Shown here: positions 1-8,940 of the stretch, in pieces
Numbering within the stretch: position 1 is the first letter of the stretch
Layout: every line of letters starts with the position of its first letter
Notes under the pieces: generated by a model
Told to the model about the DNA's origin: nothing
Databases searched by the model: none
Seen by the model: the letters and a program-made list of their open reading frames with translations, nothing else
Position numbers and translations under genes: made by a program
Source of the DNA: Streptomyces resistomycificus
GTDB lineage: Bacteria; Actinomycetota; Actinomycetes; Streptomycetales; Streptomycetaceae
Direction: 5' to 3'
DNA: 64,000 nucleotides
Assembly (NCBI RefSeq): GCF_001514265.1
Contig: NZ_KQ948988.1
Coordinates: 999,395 to 1,063,394 of the forward strand

Positions 1-31
1 TGACGTATGTCCACAGCGACGGAGCCCGCCC

Positions 32-604
32 ATGACCTACGACCTGCCCCGCCCGGCCGGTCGACTGCTGCTCACGCCCGAGGACAAGGAGGCGCCCGCC
101 CGTACGCGGCGGCTGCGTGGCCTGGGGCTGGGAGAGCATCCGGAGCCGGCGCTCGACGCCTTCGCGGACCATCTCGCGGAGCGCACCTCGGCGCCGTACG
201 CCATGATCAACTTCATTGACGAGCACCGCCAGTTCTTCGCGGGCCTGCGCGTGCCCCTCGTCGCGCCCCGCACGGCCTCCGACGAGGTCAAGCCGGAGAT
301 CGGCCGCTCCATGGAGCGCGACCACGGGTTCTGTCCCCATGTGGTCGTCCGGCGCAAGGCGTTGGTGCTGGAGGACGTGCGCGACTATCCGAGGTTCGCG
401 GGCAATCCGGTCGTCGACGAGTTCGGGATCCGCTCCTATCTGGGCGCTCCGCTCATCGACTCCTCGGGGATGGTGCTGGGCACCGTGTGCGTCGCCGACA
501 TCGAGCCGCGAGCCTGGGGGAAGGCCGGGCTGGACACGATCAAGTCGACGGCGGCGGACTTGGTGGGGCGGCTGGCGCGGCGGGAAGCCGACGGGATCTT
601 CTAG
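32..604 (+). CDS. GAF domain sensor-like protein
   Basis: A 190-residue soluble protein that is essentially one GAF domain. The region from 'YAMINFIDEHRQFF' through 'CPHVVVRRKALVLEDVR' to 'SYLGAPLIDSSGMVLGTVC' is the usual GAF pattern. GAF domains bind small ligands or mediate dimerisation in signalling. No kinase, phosphatase or DNA-binding domain is attached, so the output is unknown. The ATG at 32 has a GGAG seven bases upstream. It stands alone, convergent with the next gene. Family call is firm; ligand and role are not visible. Confidence 0.8.
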   Translation: MTYDLPRPAGRLLLTPEDKEAPARTRRLRGLGLGEHPEPALDAFADHLAERTSAPYAMINFIDEHRQFFAGLRVPLVAPRTASDEVKPEIGRSMERDHGFCPHVVVRRKALVLEDVRDYPRFAGNPVVDEFGIRSYLGAPLIDSSGMVLGTVCVADIEPRAWGKAGLDTIKSTAADLVGRLARREADGIF

Positions 605-729
605 AGACGGGCCCTCTGGCAGGGGGCGGCTCGACGCACGACTCGGTGAACGGCTCTACGCCGAGGTGGACGTCGACGTCCCCCTCGGTCACGTCCCCCT
701 GCGTCGAACCCGGTCCGTCGACGACCGCG

Positions 730-1335
730 TCACACGCCTCGCCAGATGTTGTCGAAGGCCGCCTGCTCGACGGTTCGCCGCTGCCGCACGGCCTCCAGCT
801 CCGTGACCGCGTCGCCGACCGTGGTCAGCACGGTGACGACCGAGTCGTCGGTGAGGTCGAAGGAGCCGTCGGCCGGCTCGTCGCGGATCCCGAGCGCGGC
901 CGTCAGGGCGGCGAGGACGGGCTCCTCCGACGCCCGACGTCCCTCGGCGCGTTGCCGCTCCGGTGAGGCGGCCAGGGCCTTCCTGCCGGTACGGACGGGC
1001 AGCAGACGCCCGCGTGCCTGGGTGACCAGGCCTTCCTTCTCCAACTCGGCGAGGTAGACCGCGGCCAGCCCACGGCCCCGCCGCCACAGCCAGTCCTCAA
1101 CCGACTCGTACGGTTGCGTGCGGACGAGCGACCCGGCTGCCTCGTCCAACAGGCGGTCCCCGGTAGCCGGTTGAGCGCCCGGCGCGATCCGGTCCCCGTC
1201 CAGCACCACGGCGCCCGCCTCGACGAGATCGATGAGTTCGGCGCCGGCCAGAGCGAGCGACAGGTCCCCCTGCTCCAGCGGACGGTCGGTCTCCACCTCC
1301 ACGGTGACGATCGACAGGTCGCGGGCTGTGTTCAT
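730..1335 (-). CDS. GPP34 (GOLPH3-like) phosphoprotein
   Basis: 201 residues beginning MNTARDLSIVTVEVE. The 'DLSLALAGAELIDL' helix, the 'VEDWLWRRGRGLAAVYLAEL' segment and the 'LEKEGLV' stretch fit the GPP34/GOLPH3 family, which is common in Streptomyces as a small all-helical cytoplasmic protein. Eukaryotic members bind PI4P on Golgi membranes; the bacterial role is not established. The reading frame is open far upstream, opposite tdh, but codon bias and family length place the start at 1335. It is divergent from tdh across about 256 bp. Confidence 0.75.
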   Translation of the reverse strand: MNTARDLSIVTVEVETDRPLEQGDLSLALAGAELIDLVEAGAVVLDGDRIAPGAQPATGDRLLDEAAGSLVRTQPYESVEDWLWRRGRGLAAVYLAELEKEGLVTQARGRLLPVRTGRKALAASPERQRAEGRRASEEPVLAALTAALGIRDEPADGSFDLTDDSVVTVLTTVGDAVTELEAVRQRRTVEQAAFDNIWRGV

Positions 1336-1591
1336 GAACGCTCCAAGTGAGTCTGCCGAATGCGGGCGGCGACGCCGGGCCGTCGTTCCGCAGGCGAGTC
1401 TGGCACGACCGCCGTGCGGACGGGGGAAGAAGCGGGTGGTGTGAAGCAGAGCTGTGGCTCCGCTTAAGAAATCCTCGATGGACCGGCGGTGCCGCCGTAC
1501 GGCAGATTGCTGAGCGATTCCACTCCACTCCCCGAGAGCGGGCCGCATCGGCGTGCCCGGCGCCGGGGACCCACGCACAGGAGCCGTTGCG

Positions 1592-2620
1592 TTGAAGGCG
1601 CTGGTCAAGGAGAAGGCGGAGCCGGGGCTGTGGCTCGCGGACGTGCCCGAGCCCGAAGTCGGACCCGGTGACGTACTGATCAAGGTGTTGCGCACCGGGA
1701 TCTGCGGCACCGACCTGCACATCCGGTCCTGGGACGGCTGGGCGCAACAGGCGATCCGCACACCGCTCGTCCTCGGGCACGAGTTCGTCGGCGAGGTCGT
1801 CGGGACCGGCCGTGACGTCACCGACATCAAGACGGGCGACCGGGTCAGCGGCGAAGGCCACCTGGTGTGCGGCAAGTGCCGCAACTGCCTCGCCGGGCGG
1901 CGCCACCTGTGCCGGGCCACGGTCGGGCTCGGAGTCGGCCGCGACGGAGCGTTCGCCGAGTACGTCGCGTTGCCCGCCGCCAACGTGTGGGTGCACCGGG
2001 TGCCCGTCGACCTCGACGTCGCCGCGATCTTCGATCCGTTCGGCAACGCCGTGCACACCGCGCTGTCCTTCCCCCTGGTCGGTGAGGACGTCCTGATCAC
2101 CGGTGCCGGGCCGATCGGGCTGATGGCCGCCGCCGTCGCCCGGCACGCGGGCGCCCGGAACGTCGTGATCACCGACGTCAGCGAGGAGCGGCTGGAGCTG
2201 GCCCGCAAGATCGGTGTGAGCCTCGCCCTAGACGTCCGGGAGTCGACCATCGGCGACGGCCAGCGCCGCCTGGGCCTGCGCGAGGGCTTCGACGTCGGCC
2301 TGGAGATGTCCGGTCGCCCCGAGGCAGTGCGGGACATGATCGCCAACATGACGCACGGCGGCCGGATCGCCATGCTGGGGCTGCCGGCCGACGAGTTCCC
2401 GGTCGACTGGGCACGGATCGTCACCTCGATGATCACCATCAAGGGGATCTACGGCCGCGAGATGTTCGAGACCTGGTACGCGATGTCGGTGCTCCTGGAG
2501 GGCGGCCTCGACCTGGCCCCCGTGATCACCGGCCGCTACGGCTACCGGGACTTCGAGGCCGCGTTCGCGGACGCGGCGAGCGGCCGTGGCGGCAAGGTCA
2601 TCCTCGACTGGACCGCGTAA
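1592..2620 (+). CDS. tdh: L-threonine 3-dehydrogenase
   Basis: A 342-residue zinc-dependent medium-chain dehydrogenase that would oxidise L-threonine to 2-amino-3-ketobutyrate with NAD+. Catalytic zinc ligands are visible as C38 and the 'GHE' at 62-64; structural zinc cysteines are C93, C96, C99 and C107. A Rossmann 'GAGPIGLMA' follows. I choose the TTG at 1592 ([12 protein letters not shown]) because it gives the exact family length and has an AGGAG eight bases upstream; the ATG at 1553 would add an unconserved tail. kbl follows after 26 bp, giving the classic threonine-to-glycine pathway. Confidence 0.92.
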   Translation: MKALVKEKAEPGLWLADVPEPEVGPGDVLIKVLRTGICGTDLHIRSWDGWAQQAIRTPLVLGHEFVGEVVGTGRDVTDIKTGDRVSGEGHLVCGKCRNCLAGRRHLCRATVGLGVGRDGAFAEYVALPAANVWVHRVPVDLDVAAIFDPFGNAVHTALSFPLVGEDVLITGAGPIGLMAAAVARHAGARNVVITDVSEERLELARKIGVSLALDVRESTIGDGQRRLGLREGFDVGLEMSGRPEAVRDMIANMTHGGRIAMLGLPADEFPVDWARIVTSMITIKGIYGREMFETWYAMSVLLEGGLDLAPVITGRYGYRDFEAAFADAASGRGGKVILDWTA

Positions 2621-2646
2621 GTCATCTGCATTCCTAGGAGCTTTTG

Positions 2647-3849
2647 ATGTTCGACTCCGTGCGCGACGACCTCCGCGCCACCCTCGACGAGATCCGCGCG
2701 GCCGGACTGCACAAGCCCGAGCGCGTCATCGGCACCCCGCAGTCCGCGACCGTGAACGTCACCGCGGGCGGTCGCCCCGGCGAGGTGCTCAACTTCTGTG
2801 CCAACAACTACCTCGGCCTCGCCGACCACCCCGAGGTGGTAGCCGCCGCCCACCAGGCCCTGGACCGCTGGGGCTACGGCATGGCGTCCGTGCGCTTCAT
2901 CTGCGGCACGCAGGAGGTGCACAAGGAGCTGGAGGCGCGGCTGTCCGCCTTCCTCGGCCAGGAGGACACGATCCTCTACTCCTCCTGCTTCGACGCCAAC
3001 GGGGGTGTGTTCGAGACGCTGCTGGGCCCCGAGGACGCGGTGATCTCGGACGCGCTGAACCACGCCTCCATCATCGACGGCATCCGTCTCTCCAAGGCCC
3101 GCCGCTTCCGCTACGCCAACCGTGATCTCGCCGACCTGGAACGCCAGTTGAAGGAATCCGCGGGAGCCCGGCGCAAGCTGATCGTCACCGACGGCGTCTT
3201 CTCCATGGACGGCTATGTGGCACCTCTGCGCGAGATCTGTGACCTCGCCGACCGCCACGACGCCATGGTCATGGTCGACGACTCCCACGCCGTCGGCTTC
3301 GTCGGCCCCGGCGGCCGCGGCACCCCCGAGCTGCACGGCGTCATGGACCGCGTCGACATCATCACCGGCACCCTGGGCAAGGCCCTCGGAGGCGCCTCCG
3401 GCGGCTACGTCGCCGCCCGCGCGGAGATCGTCGCCCTGCTCCGCCAGCGCTCCCGGCCGTACCTCTTCTCCAACACCCTCGCCCCGGTGATCGCCGCCGC
3501 CTCCCTGAAGGTTCTCGACCTGCTGGAAGCGGCGGACGACCTGCGGGTCCGGCTGGCCGAGAACACCGCCCTGTTCCGCCGCCGGATGACCGACGAGGGC
3601 TTCGACGTCCTGCCCGGTGAGCACGCCATCGCGCCCGTGATGATCGGCGACGCGGGGAAGGCGGGCCGGCTGGCCGAGCTGCTCCTGGAGCGCGGCGTGT
3701 ACGTGATCGGCTTCTCGTACCCCGTCGTGCCGCAGGGGCAGGCCCGGATCCGGGTCCAGCTGTCCGCGGCGCACTCCACGGACGACGTGAACCGGGCGGT
3801 CGACGCGTTCGTGGCGGCGCGCGCGGAACTCGAGGGCATCGAGGGCTGA
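2647..3849 (+). CDS. kbl: Glycine C-acetyltransferase (KBL)
   Basis: 400 residues of the alpha-oxoamine synthase family (fold-type I PLP). It would cleave 2-amino-3-ketobutyrate with CoA to glycine and acetyl-CoA, completing the tdh reaction. Visible motifs are '[12 protein letters not shown]', '[10 protein letters not shown]', the PLP-binding '[12 protein letters not shown]' and the Schiff-base lysine K245 in 'GTLGKALGG'. ATG 2647 has TAGGAG eight bases upstream; a TTG one codon earlier is less likely. Cotranscribed with tdh. Confidence 0.95.
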   Translation: MFDSVRDDLRATLDEIRAAGLHKPERVIGTPQSATVNVTAGGRPGEVLNFCANNYLGLADHPEVVAAAHQALDRWGYGMASVRFICGTQEVHKELEARLSAFLGQEDTILYSSCFDANGGVFETLLGPEDAVISDALNHASIIDGIRLSKARRFRYANRDLADLERQLKESAGARRKLIVTDGVFSMDGYVAPLREICDLADRHDAMVMVDDSHAVGFVGPGGRGTPELHGVMDRVDIITGTLGKALGGASGGYVAARAEIVALLRQRSRPYLFSNTLAPVIAAASLKVLDLLEAADDLRVRLAENTALFRRRMTDEGFDVLPGEHAIAPVMIGDAGKAGRLAELLLERGVYVIGFSYPVVPQGQARIRVQLSAAHSTDDVNRAVDAFVAARAELEGIEG

Positions 3850-3855
3850 CGGCGC

Positions 3856-3885
3856 GGAGGCCGGCGGTTCGGAGGCCGGCGGTTC
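3856..3885. repeat. 15-bp tandem direct repeat
   Basis: The unit GGAGGCCGGCGGTTC occurs twice head to tail (3856-3870 and 3871-3885) between the kbl stop and the lysR start. It may be simple GC-rich duplication or a regulator site. Confidence 0.6.
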
Positions 3886-3902
3886 GGACCGGCCGGACAT
3901 AT

Positions 3903-3919
3903 TGCGATAATCGTTCGCA
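3903..3919 (+). promoter_or_regulatory. Palindrome over the lysR start
   Basis: A perfect inverted repeat TGCGA-N7-TCGCA ends on the first base of the lysR ATG (3919). It sits in an AT-richer pocket (CATATTGCGATAATCG). LysR-type regulators often bind T-N11-A palindromes, and autoregulation is the simplest reading. No ribosome-binding site precedes the ATG, so the gene may be transcribed leaderless from this point. Confidence 0.55.
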
Positions 3920-4821
3920 TGATCGAAGCGCGGCGGCTCCACATCCTCCGTGCGGTGGCAGACCACCGCACGGTGACCGCGGCTGCCGCCGCGCTGTACC
4001 TCACGCCCTCGGCGGTCTCACAGCAGCTGACCGCCTTGGAGCAGGAGACCGGTCACCGGCTGGTCGAGCGCGGCGCCAAGGGCGTACGGCTCACCCCGGC
4101 CGGTGAGATCCTGCTCAGCCACACCAACGCGGTCCTCGCCCAGCTGGAGCGGGCCGAGGCCGAGCTCGCCGCCTACCGCTCGGGCGCCGCCGGCACCGTG
4201 ACCGTCGCCTCCTTCGCGACCGGCATCGCCCTGGTCGTGGCGCCCGCGGTGGGCCGCCTCGCCGTGACGGCGCCCGGCATCCGCATCCGCGTCCAGGACG
4301 CCGAGGGGGACGCCAGCCTGCCGATGGTCCTCGACCGGCAGGTCGACGTCGCCGTGGCCGTCGAGTACCGCGGCGCCCCGTCCGCCGACGACCCCCGGCT
4401 CACCCACGTGCCGCTGTACGCCGAGCCCTTCGACGCGGTCGTCCCGGTCACCCACCGCCTCGCCGACGCCGCCGAGGTCCCCCTCGCGGGGCTCGCCAAG
4501 GACCCGTGGATCGGCCCCTACCCCGGCAACCCCTGCCACGACGTGGTCGTCCTCGCCTGCGAGAGCGCCGGCTTCCAGCCCCGTCTCGAACACTCCTCGG
4601 ACGACTTCCGCGCCGTCGTGGCCCTCGCCTCCGCCGACGCGGGCGTCGCGCTCGTGCCCCGCTCGGCGCTGATCGGCATGGACCTCACCGGTGTGGTGGT
4701 CCGCCCGGTCGACGGCGTGGCTCCCACCCGGCGGGTCTTCGCGGCCGTGCGACGGGGAGCGGCGGAGCACCCGCTGATCCGCCCGGTGCTGGACGCGCTC
4801 GGAGAGGCCGCACAGGGGTAG
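3919..4821 (+). CDS. LysR family transcriptional regulator
   Basis: 300 residues. The N-terminal winged HTH is plain ('RTVTAAAAALYLTPSAVSQQLTALEQETGHRLVER', shown here over residues 17-51 in outline), followed by a linker helix and a substrate-binding domain from about residue 90. It lies directly downstream of tdh-kbl and upstream of a radical SAM gene, all on the same strand, so it is a candidate controller of either. The ATG at 3919 is inside the operator-like palindrome. Confidence 0.9.
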   Translation: MIEARRLHILRAVADHRTVTAAAAALYLTPSAVSQQLTALEQETGHRLVERGAKGVRLTPAGEILLSHTNAVLAQLERAEAELAAYRSGAAGTVTVASFATGIALVVAPAVGRLAVTAPGIRIRVQDAEGDASLPMVLDRQVDVAVAVEYRGAPSADDPRLTHVPLYAEPFDAVVPVTHRLADAAEVPLAGLAKDPWIGPYPGNPCHDVVVLACESAGFQPRLEHSSDDFRAVVALASADAGVALVPRSALIGMDLTGVVVRPVDGVAPTRRVFAAVRRGAAEHPLIRPVLDALGEAAQG

Positions 4822-4828
4822 CGACCGC

Positions 4829-4858
4829 CGGGAACCGGCCACCGTCGGGAACCGGCCA
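4829..4858. repeat. 13-bp direct repeat, 17 bp apart
   Basis: CGGGAACCGGCCA occurs at 4829-4841 and 4846-4858, just upstream of the radical SAM gene. The second copy ends 24 bp before the ATG, where a promoter or operator would lie. Confidence 0.5.
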
Positions 4859-4882
4859 TCGTCCCCGGGTGTCTGGACTGAC

Positions 4883-6256
4883 ATGCGTGTGACGATGATT
4901 CTTCCGGCCCTGACCGAGGCGACCAGCCCGCTGTTCCGGCCCGTCAAGTACTCGCTGTTCCCGCCGCTCGGCCTCGCCACCCTGGCCGGCTACCTGGACC
5001 CCGACGACGAGGTCACGCTCCACGACGAACACGTGGAACGCCTCGACCTCGAAGCCCTCGCCACCCCCGACCTGCTGGTCGTGCAGCCGTACATCACCTC
5101 GGCCCGCCGCAGCTACGAGATAGCCGACCACTTCCGCGCCCGCGGCGTCCATGTCGTCATGGGCGGCCTGCACGTCACCTCGCTCCCCGACGAGGCCGCC
5201 GCCCACGCCGACACGATCTTCACCGGCCCCGGTGAGGACGTCTGGCCGCTGTTCCTCAAGGACTTCCGTGACGGCGCCCCCGCCCGCCGCTACGACTCGA
5301 CGCTGCGCACCCTGGCCGGACTGCCGCCCGTCCGCCGTGACCTGATCAAGCGTCATCTCTATCTCGTGCCCAACTCCCTCGTGGTGTCACGGGGTTGCCC
5401 GCACCACTGCGACTTCTGCTACAAGGACGCCTTCTTCGAGGGCGGCAAGTCCTTCTACACCCAGACCGTCGACGACGCCCTCGCCGAGATCGACCGGCTG
5501 CCCGGCCGTCACCTCTACTTCCTCGACGACCATCTGCTCGGCAACAGACGCTTCGCCGAGGCCCTGTTCGACGGCATGAAGGGCATGGGGCGGCTGTGGC
5601 AGGCGGCCGGGACCGTCAACTCCGTCCTGAAACCGGACCTGTTGGAGCGTGCCGTCGAAGCGGGGCTGCGCAGTCTGTTCGTGGGCTTCGAGACGGTCAA
5701 CGGCGCCAACCTCGCCGAGCGCCGCAAGAACCAGAACATCGGCACGGACTACGACGCGGCGGTCCGACGGCTGCACGACGCCGGGGTCATGGTCAACGCC
5801 AGCTTCGTCTTCGGTCTCGACCAGGACGGCCCCGACGTCTTCGACCGCACCGTGGAGTGGGCCGTCGGACAGGGCGTCGAGACGGCGACCTTCCACATCA
5901 TGACGCCCTACCCCTCGACCGGGCTGTGGAAGCAGCTGGAGGCCGAGGACCGCATCGTGCACCGCGACTGGGACCTCTACGACACCCGTCATGTCGTCTA
6001 CGAGCCCAGAGGAATGACGCCACGTCAGCTGGAGGAGGGCTACTGGCGGGCCTACCGCGACTTCTACCGCTGGTCCAACATCTGGCGAGGTGCCGCGGCA
6101 CAGCCTGGACCGCACGAACGACTGCGGCACCTCGCCTACGCCGGCGGCTGGAAGAAGTTCGAGCCCGTCTGGGACCTGCTGATCCGCTCGAAGCGGGTGG
6201 TGCGGGCGCTGCCCGCGCTGGAGCGGACGCTGGCGGCCTTCGGTGGACGGGAGTGA
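4883..6256 (+). CDS. B12-binding domain radical SAM enzyme
   Basis: 457 residues. Residues 1-130 look like a cobalamin-binding domain of the BchE/P-methylase type ('PPLGLATLAGYL', 'VVMGGLHVTSLPDE'). The radical SAM cluster is C172-x3-C176-x2-C179 in 'RGCPHHCDFCYKD'. Downstream are 'YFLDDHLLGN' and 'LFVGFETVNGAN', typical of the class B architecture. Family members methylate unactivated carbons or rearrange carbon skeletons. No natural-product partner gene is adjacent, so the substrate is unknown. A link with the tdh-kbl-lysR group is only positional. Confidence 0.88.
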   Translation: MRVTMILPALTEATSPLFRPVKYSLFPPLGLATLAGYLDPDDEVTLHDEHVERLDLEALATPDLLVVQPYITSARRSYEIADHFRARGVHVVMGGLHVTSLPDEAAAHADTIFTGPGEDVWPLFLKDFRDGAPARRYDSTLRTLAGLPPVRRDLIKRHLYLVPNSLVVSRGCPHHCDFCYKDAFFEGGKSFYTQTVDDALAEIDRLPGRHLYFLDDHLLGNRRFAEALFDGMKGMGRLWQAAGTVNSVLKPDLLERAVEAGLRSLFVGFETVNGANLAERRKNQNIGTDYDAAVRRLHDAGVMVNASFVFGLDQDGPDVFDRTVEWAVGQGVETATFHIMTPYPSTGLWKQLEAEDRIVHRDWDLYDTRHVVYEPRGMTPRQLEEGYWRAYRDFYRWSNIWRGAAAQPGPHERLRHLAYAGGWKKFEPVWDLLIRSKRVVRALPALERTLAAFGGRE

Positions 6257-6285
6257 CCAGGGCCGTGGACGGACGTCTCGCATAT

Positions 6286-6298
6286 GGGATAGCTTCCC
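6286..6298 (+). promoter_or_regulatory. GGGA-N5-TCCC element before XRE gene
   Basis: GGGATAGCTTCCC lies four bases upstream of the ATG at 6303 in an AT-rich context (CATATGGGATAGCTTCCCGA then ATATG). It could be the regulator's own operator, again with no obvious ribosome-binding site. Confidence 0.4.
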
Positions 6299-6302
6299 GA
6301 AT

Positions 6303-6887
6303 ATGAAACACGATGTCACGGAGACCGGGCCGGACCCCGTGGACACCCGTCTCGGTGCCCGACTGGCCGAGCTGCGGGCCGCACACGGCTGGTCGCTGGG
6401 GGAGCTGGCGGAACGCAGCGGGGTGAGCAAGTCGACCCTGTCCAGGGCCGAACGGGCCGAGATCAGCCCCACGGCCGCGCTGCTCAACCGGCTGTGCGGC
6501 GTCTACGGGCGCACCATGTCCCAACTGCTCAGCGAGGTCGAGGCCGAGCCCGCCCTGCTCCTGCGGGCCGCCGACCAGCAGGTGTGGCAGGACCGGGCCT
6601 CCGGGTTCGTACGGCGGTCCGTGTCCCCGCCGCACGCCGGGCTGCGCGGCGAGCTCGTCGAGGGCCGCCTCGCCCCGGGCGCCGACATCGCCTACGACCG
6701 GCCGCCCGTACCCGGCCTGGAACAGCACATCTGGGTCCTCGAAGGAGAGCTTGAGGTGACGGCACAGGACACCGGGCACCGTCTCGACGCCGGGGACTGT
6801 CTGCGGCTGCGCGTCTGGGGGCCGACGAGGTTCCGCTGCGCGGGCCCCGAGCAGGTGCGGTACGTGCTGGCGGTGGTGCTGCCGTGA
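6303..6887 (+). CDS. XRE family regulator with cupin domain
   Basis: 194 residues. An N-terminal HTH ('WSLGELAERSGVSKSTLSRA', residues about 30-49) is joined to a C-terminal cupin beta-barrel ('EQHIWVLEGELEVTA', 'HRLDAGDCLRLR'). This architecture senses a small molecule in the cupin and controls nearby metabolism genes. ATG 6303 is preferred over the upstream ATG at 6243 because the latter overlaps the previous gene and adds residues unlike the family. Its stop overlaps the next GTG by four bases, so it is coupled to the GNAT gene. Confidence 0.88.
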   Translation: MKHDVTETGPDPVDTRLGARLAELRAAHGWSLGELAERSGVSKSTLSRAERAEISPTAALLNRLCGVYGRTMSQLLSEVEAEPALLLRAADQQVWQDRASGFVRRSVSPPHAGLRGELVEGRLAPGADIAYDRPPVPGLEQHIWVLEGELEVTAQDTGHRLDAGDCLRLRVWGPTRFRCAGPEQVRYVLAVVLP

Positions 6888-7435
6888 TCGTGGACCGACT
6901 GGACGGGACCCAACTGCTCGACCGTGTCGACGCGTTGGCCGAACTGCTGGTGGACACCGTGGACGACGGGGCCTCGATCGGATTCCTCGCCCCGCTCGAC
7001 CGGGACACCGCCGCCGAATGGTGGCGGGAGCGGGCGGAGGGCGTCGCCGCGGGACGGCTCGCGGTGTGGGCCGCGCACGACGGCGGCCGGACGCTCGGCA
7101 CCGTGAGCCTGGCCTTCCCCGACAAGCCCAACAGCCGTCACCGCGCCGAACTGGTCAAGCTGATGGTGCACCGGCGGGCGCGCGGCCGTGGCCTCGGCCG
7201 CAGACTGCTGGCGACCGCCGAGTCCGCGGCCGCCGGGGCGGGCGTCTGGCTCCTCCATCTGGACACGGAGACCGACAGTCTCGCCGAACGCCTCTACACC
7301 ACAGCGGGCTGGACCCGGGCCGGTGTCATCCCCGACTACGCGGCGGACCCGGCCGGGGTGCTGCGTCCGACCACGCTCTACTACAAGCGCGTTCAAGCGC
7401 CGGCGGGGAGCCGAGTCGGCGCTCTCACCAGGTGA
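6884..7435 (+). CDS. GNAT family N-acetyltransferase
   Basis: 183 residues. The acetyl-CoA binding signature is visible as 'KLMVHRRARGRGLGRRLLATAES', with the Q/RxxGxG/A core at RGRGLG; a 'LGTVSLAF' strand precedes it and 'LYTTAGWTRAG' follows. GTG 6884 overlaps the previous stop (GTGA). The XRE-cupin/GNAT pair is probably one transcript in which the regulator controls the enzyme. Acceptor substrate unknown. Confidence 0.88.
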   Translation: MIVDRLDGTQLLDRVDALAELLVDTVDDGASIGFLAPLDRDTAAEWWRERAEGVAAGRLAVWAAHDGGRTLGTVSLAFPDKPNSRHRAELVKLMVHRRARGRGLGRRLLATAESAAAGAGVWLLHLDTETDSLAERLYTTAGWTRAGVIPDYAADPAGVLRPTTLYYKRVQAPAGSRVGALTR

Positions 7436-7465
7436 TTGTCAGTGGAAGCCACTACGGTGCCTGTC

Positions 7466-7825
7466 ATGCCGGACGCCGAAGACGCACGAAGAATCGCCCT
7501 GTCCCTGCCGGACACCACGGAGAAGATCGCCTGGAGCATGCCCACGTTCCGGGTCGCGGGGAAGATGTTCGCCACGCTTCCCGAGGAGGAGACCTCCCTC
7601 GCGGTGCGCTGCCCCAAGGAGGAGCGCGACGAACTGGTGCTGGCCGAGCCGGCGAAGTTCTGGATCGCCGACCACGAGGCGCAGTTCGCCTGGGTGCGGG
7701 CCCGCCTCGCCGCGCTGGAGGACGAGGAGGAGCTGCGGGACATCCTCGCCGACTCCTGGCGCCAGGCGGCACCGCCCCGACTGCTCGACGCCCACCCGGA
7801 GTTGGGACTGCCGCCCGCGAAGTGA
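7466..7825 (+). CDS. MmcQ/YjbR family DNA-binding protein
   Basis: 119 residues from ATG 7466 (MPDAEDARRIALSLPDTTEK). The pattern 'PDTTEKIAWSMPTFRVAGKMFATL' and 'DHEAQFAWVRARL' is typical of MmcQ/YjbR proteins, small CyaY-like folds of uncertain function. A TTG at 7436 directly after the GNAT stop would add ten residues; the ATG gives the usual family length. Confidence 0.8.
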   Translation: MPDAEDARRIALSLPDTTEKIAWSMPTFRVAGKMFATLPEEETSLAVRCPKEERDELVLAEPAKFWIADHEAQFAWVRARLAALEDEEELRDILADSWRQAAPPRLLDAHPELGLPPAK

Positions 7826-7872
7826 CATCCCCTCGGGCGTTGTCAGTGCCGCGTGCCATGATCCGAAGTGAG

Positions 7873-7909
7873 CGTGGGAGCCGGGGTGGAGGGGGCCTCG
7901 GCTCCCACG
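7873..7909. terminator. Bidirectional stem-loop terminator
   Basis: An 11-bp perfect stem (7873-7883 with 7899-7909, CGTGGGAGCCG/CGGCTCCCACG) and a 15-base loop lie between convergent genes ending at 7825 and 7961. There is no T-run, as is usual in Streptomyces. Confidence 0.7.
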
Positions 7910-7960
7910 GACACCTGAGAAGCCACAAGCCGGCAGGGCAGCCGACTCCTTCCGGGTGGG

Positions 7961-8881
7961 TCACGCCCGCCCGGCCACCACCCCACCCCCGACGAACCCG
8001 TCGATCCGCTCCCGCAGGGACCCGGCGTCGAGGCCGTGCGCGGCGACATGCTCCTCGACGCGGCCGTAACGCCGCAGCTCGCGACGGCCCACCCCGAGGC
8101 CCAGCACCCGGTGGGGGAGATCGGTGAGGGCGTCGCCCGCGGCCCCCGTCGAGGTGCCCGCCAGGTACGGCTCGACGAGCACGACGTCGGTACCGGCCGC
8201 CGCGGTGGCCCGGCGCAGCCCGGCCGCGTCGAAGGGCCGCACGGTCGTCGCGTACAGCACGGTCACGTCGAGGCCCGCGACAGCAGTGAGGACCGCGTCC
8301 AGCATCGGTCCGACGGCGACGACGACGCCGCGGCGGCCCTCGCGGACCGTGCGGAAGTGGGCACCGTCCACCGCGAGCGCTTCCCGGTTGGCCTGCACGG
8401 ACAGCCGTACGTACACCTTGTCGTCGCCCGCGGCCACCGCGTGCCGCAGGAGTGTCTCGGCCTCGTCCGGATGGCCCGGCACATGCACGGTCCAGCCGTC
8501 GAGGGTGTCGAGCAGGGCCACGTCCCCGGGAGCCATGTGGGTGTACCCGCCCGCGGGCCAGTCGAAGGAGGCGGCTGCGCTCACCAGCACGGCCCCGACG
8601 TCCTGGTGTCCGAGGTCCAGCTTGACCTGCTCGAAGGGCCGCTCGACGAGAAAGCTGGCGAAGGTGTGCACGACGGGCCGCAGCCCCGTCAGGGCCATTC
8701 CCGCGGCCGCCCCGACGAGGAGCTGCTCGCGGATCCCGACGTTGACGACCCGGTCGGGGTGCCGTCGGTACGCCTCGGTGAAGGCGTCCTTTCCGATCTC
8801 GGCGAGGACGACCGCGACCCGCGGATCCTCGTCGAGCAGGCGGGAGACGACGGGGGCGAGACGGTCACGCATGGTGTCCAT
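7961..8881 (-). CDS. Transketolase C-terminal subunit
   Basis: 306 residues matching the pyrimidine-binding and C-terminal domains of transketolase: 'RVVNVGIREQLLVGAAAGMAL' with its catalytic Glu, 'TFASFLVERPFEQ', and a C-terminal domain with 'VVLVEPYLAGTS'. It pairs with the gene upstream (8941-9648), which supplies the TPP pyrophosphate-binding half, so the two form one split enzyme. The gap between them is 59 bp. In other clusters such split transketolases make unusual sugar or C7N precursors; here nothing nearby indicates the substrate. Start is ATG 8881 (MDTMRD) or the second Met three codons on. Confidence 0.88.
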   Translation of the reverse strand: MDTMRDRLAPVVSRLLDEDPRVAVVLAEIGKDAFTEAYRRHPDRVVNVGIREQLLVGAAAGMALTGLRPVVHTFASFLVERPFEQVKLDLGHQDVGAVLVSAAASFDWPAGGYTHMAPGDVALLDTLDGWTVHVPGHPDEAETLLRHAVAAGDDKVYVRLSVQANREALAVDGAHFRTVREGRRGVVVAVGPMLDAVLTAVAGLDVTVLYATTVRPFDAAGLRRATAAAGTDVVLVEPYLAGTSTGAAGDALTDLPHRVLGLGVGRRELRRYGRVEEHVAAHGLDAGSLRERIDGFVGGGVVAGRA

Positions 8882-8940
8882 GGAGGTGGGGGCCTTTCCG
8901 GAGGCGTCGGGCACGGACGAGAAACAGGAGACGGTGGACG

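Noticed and set aside
1336..2442. Long minus-strand extension of the GPP34 frame (570 codons in total) antisense to tdh
   Set aside because: High-GC antisense openness; the residues are unstructured Arg/Pro/Ser and tdh is clearly real on the plus strand. The GPP34 start at 1335 gives the family length.
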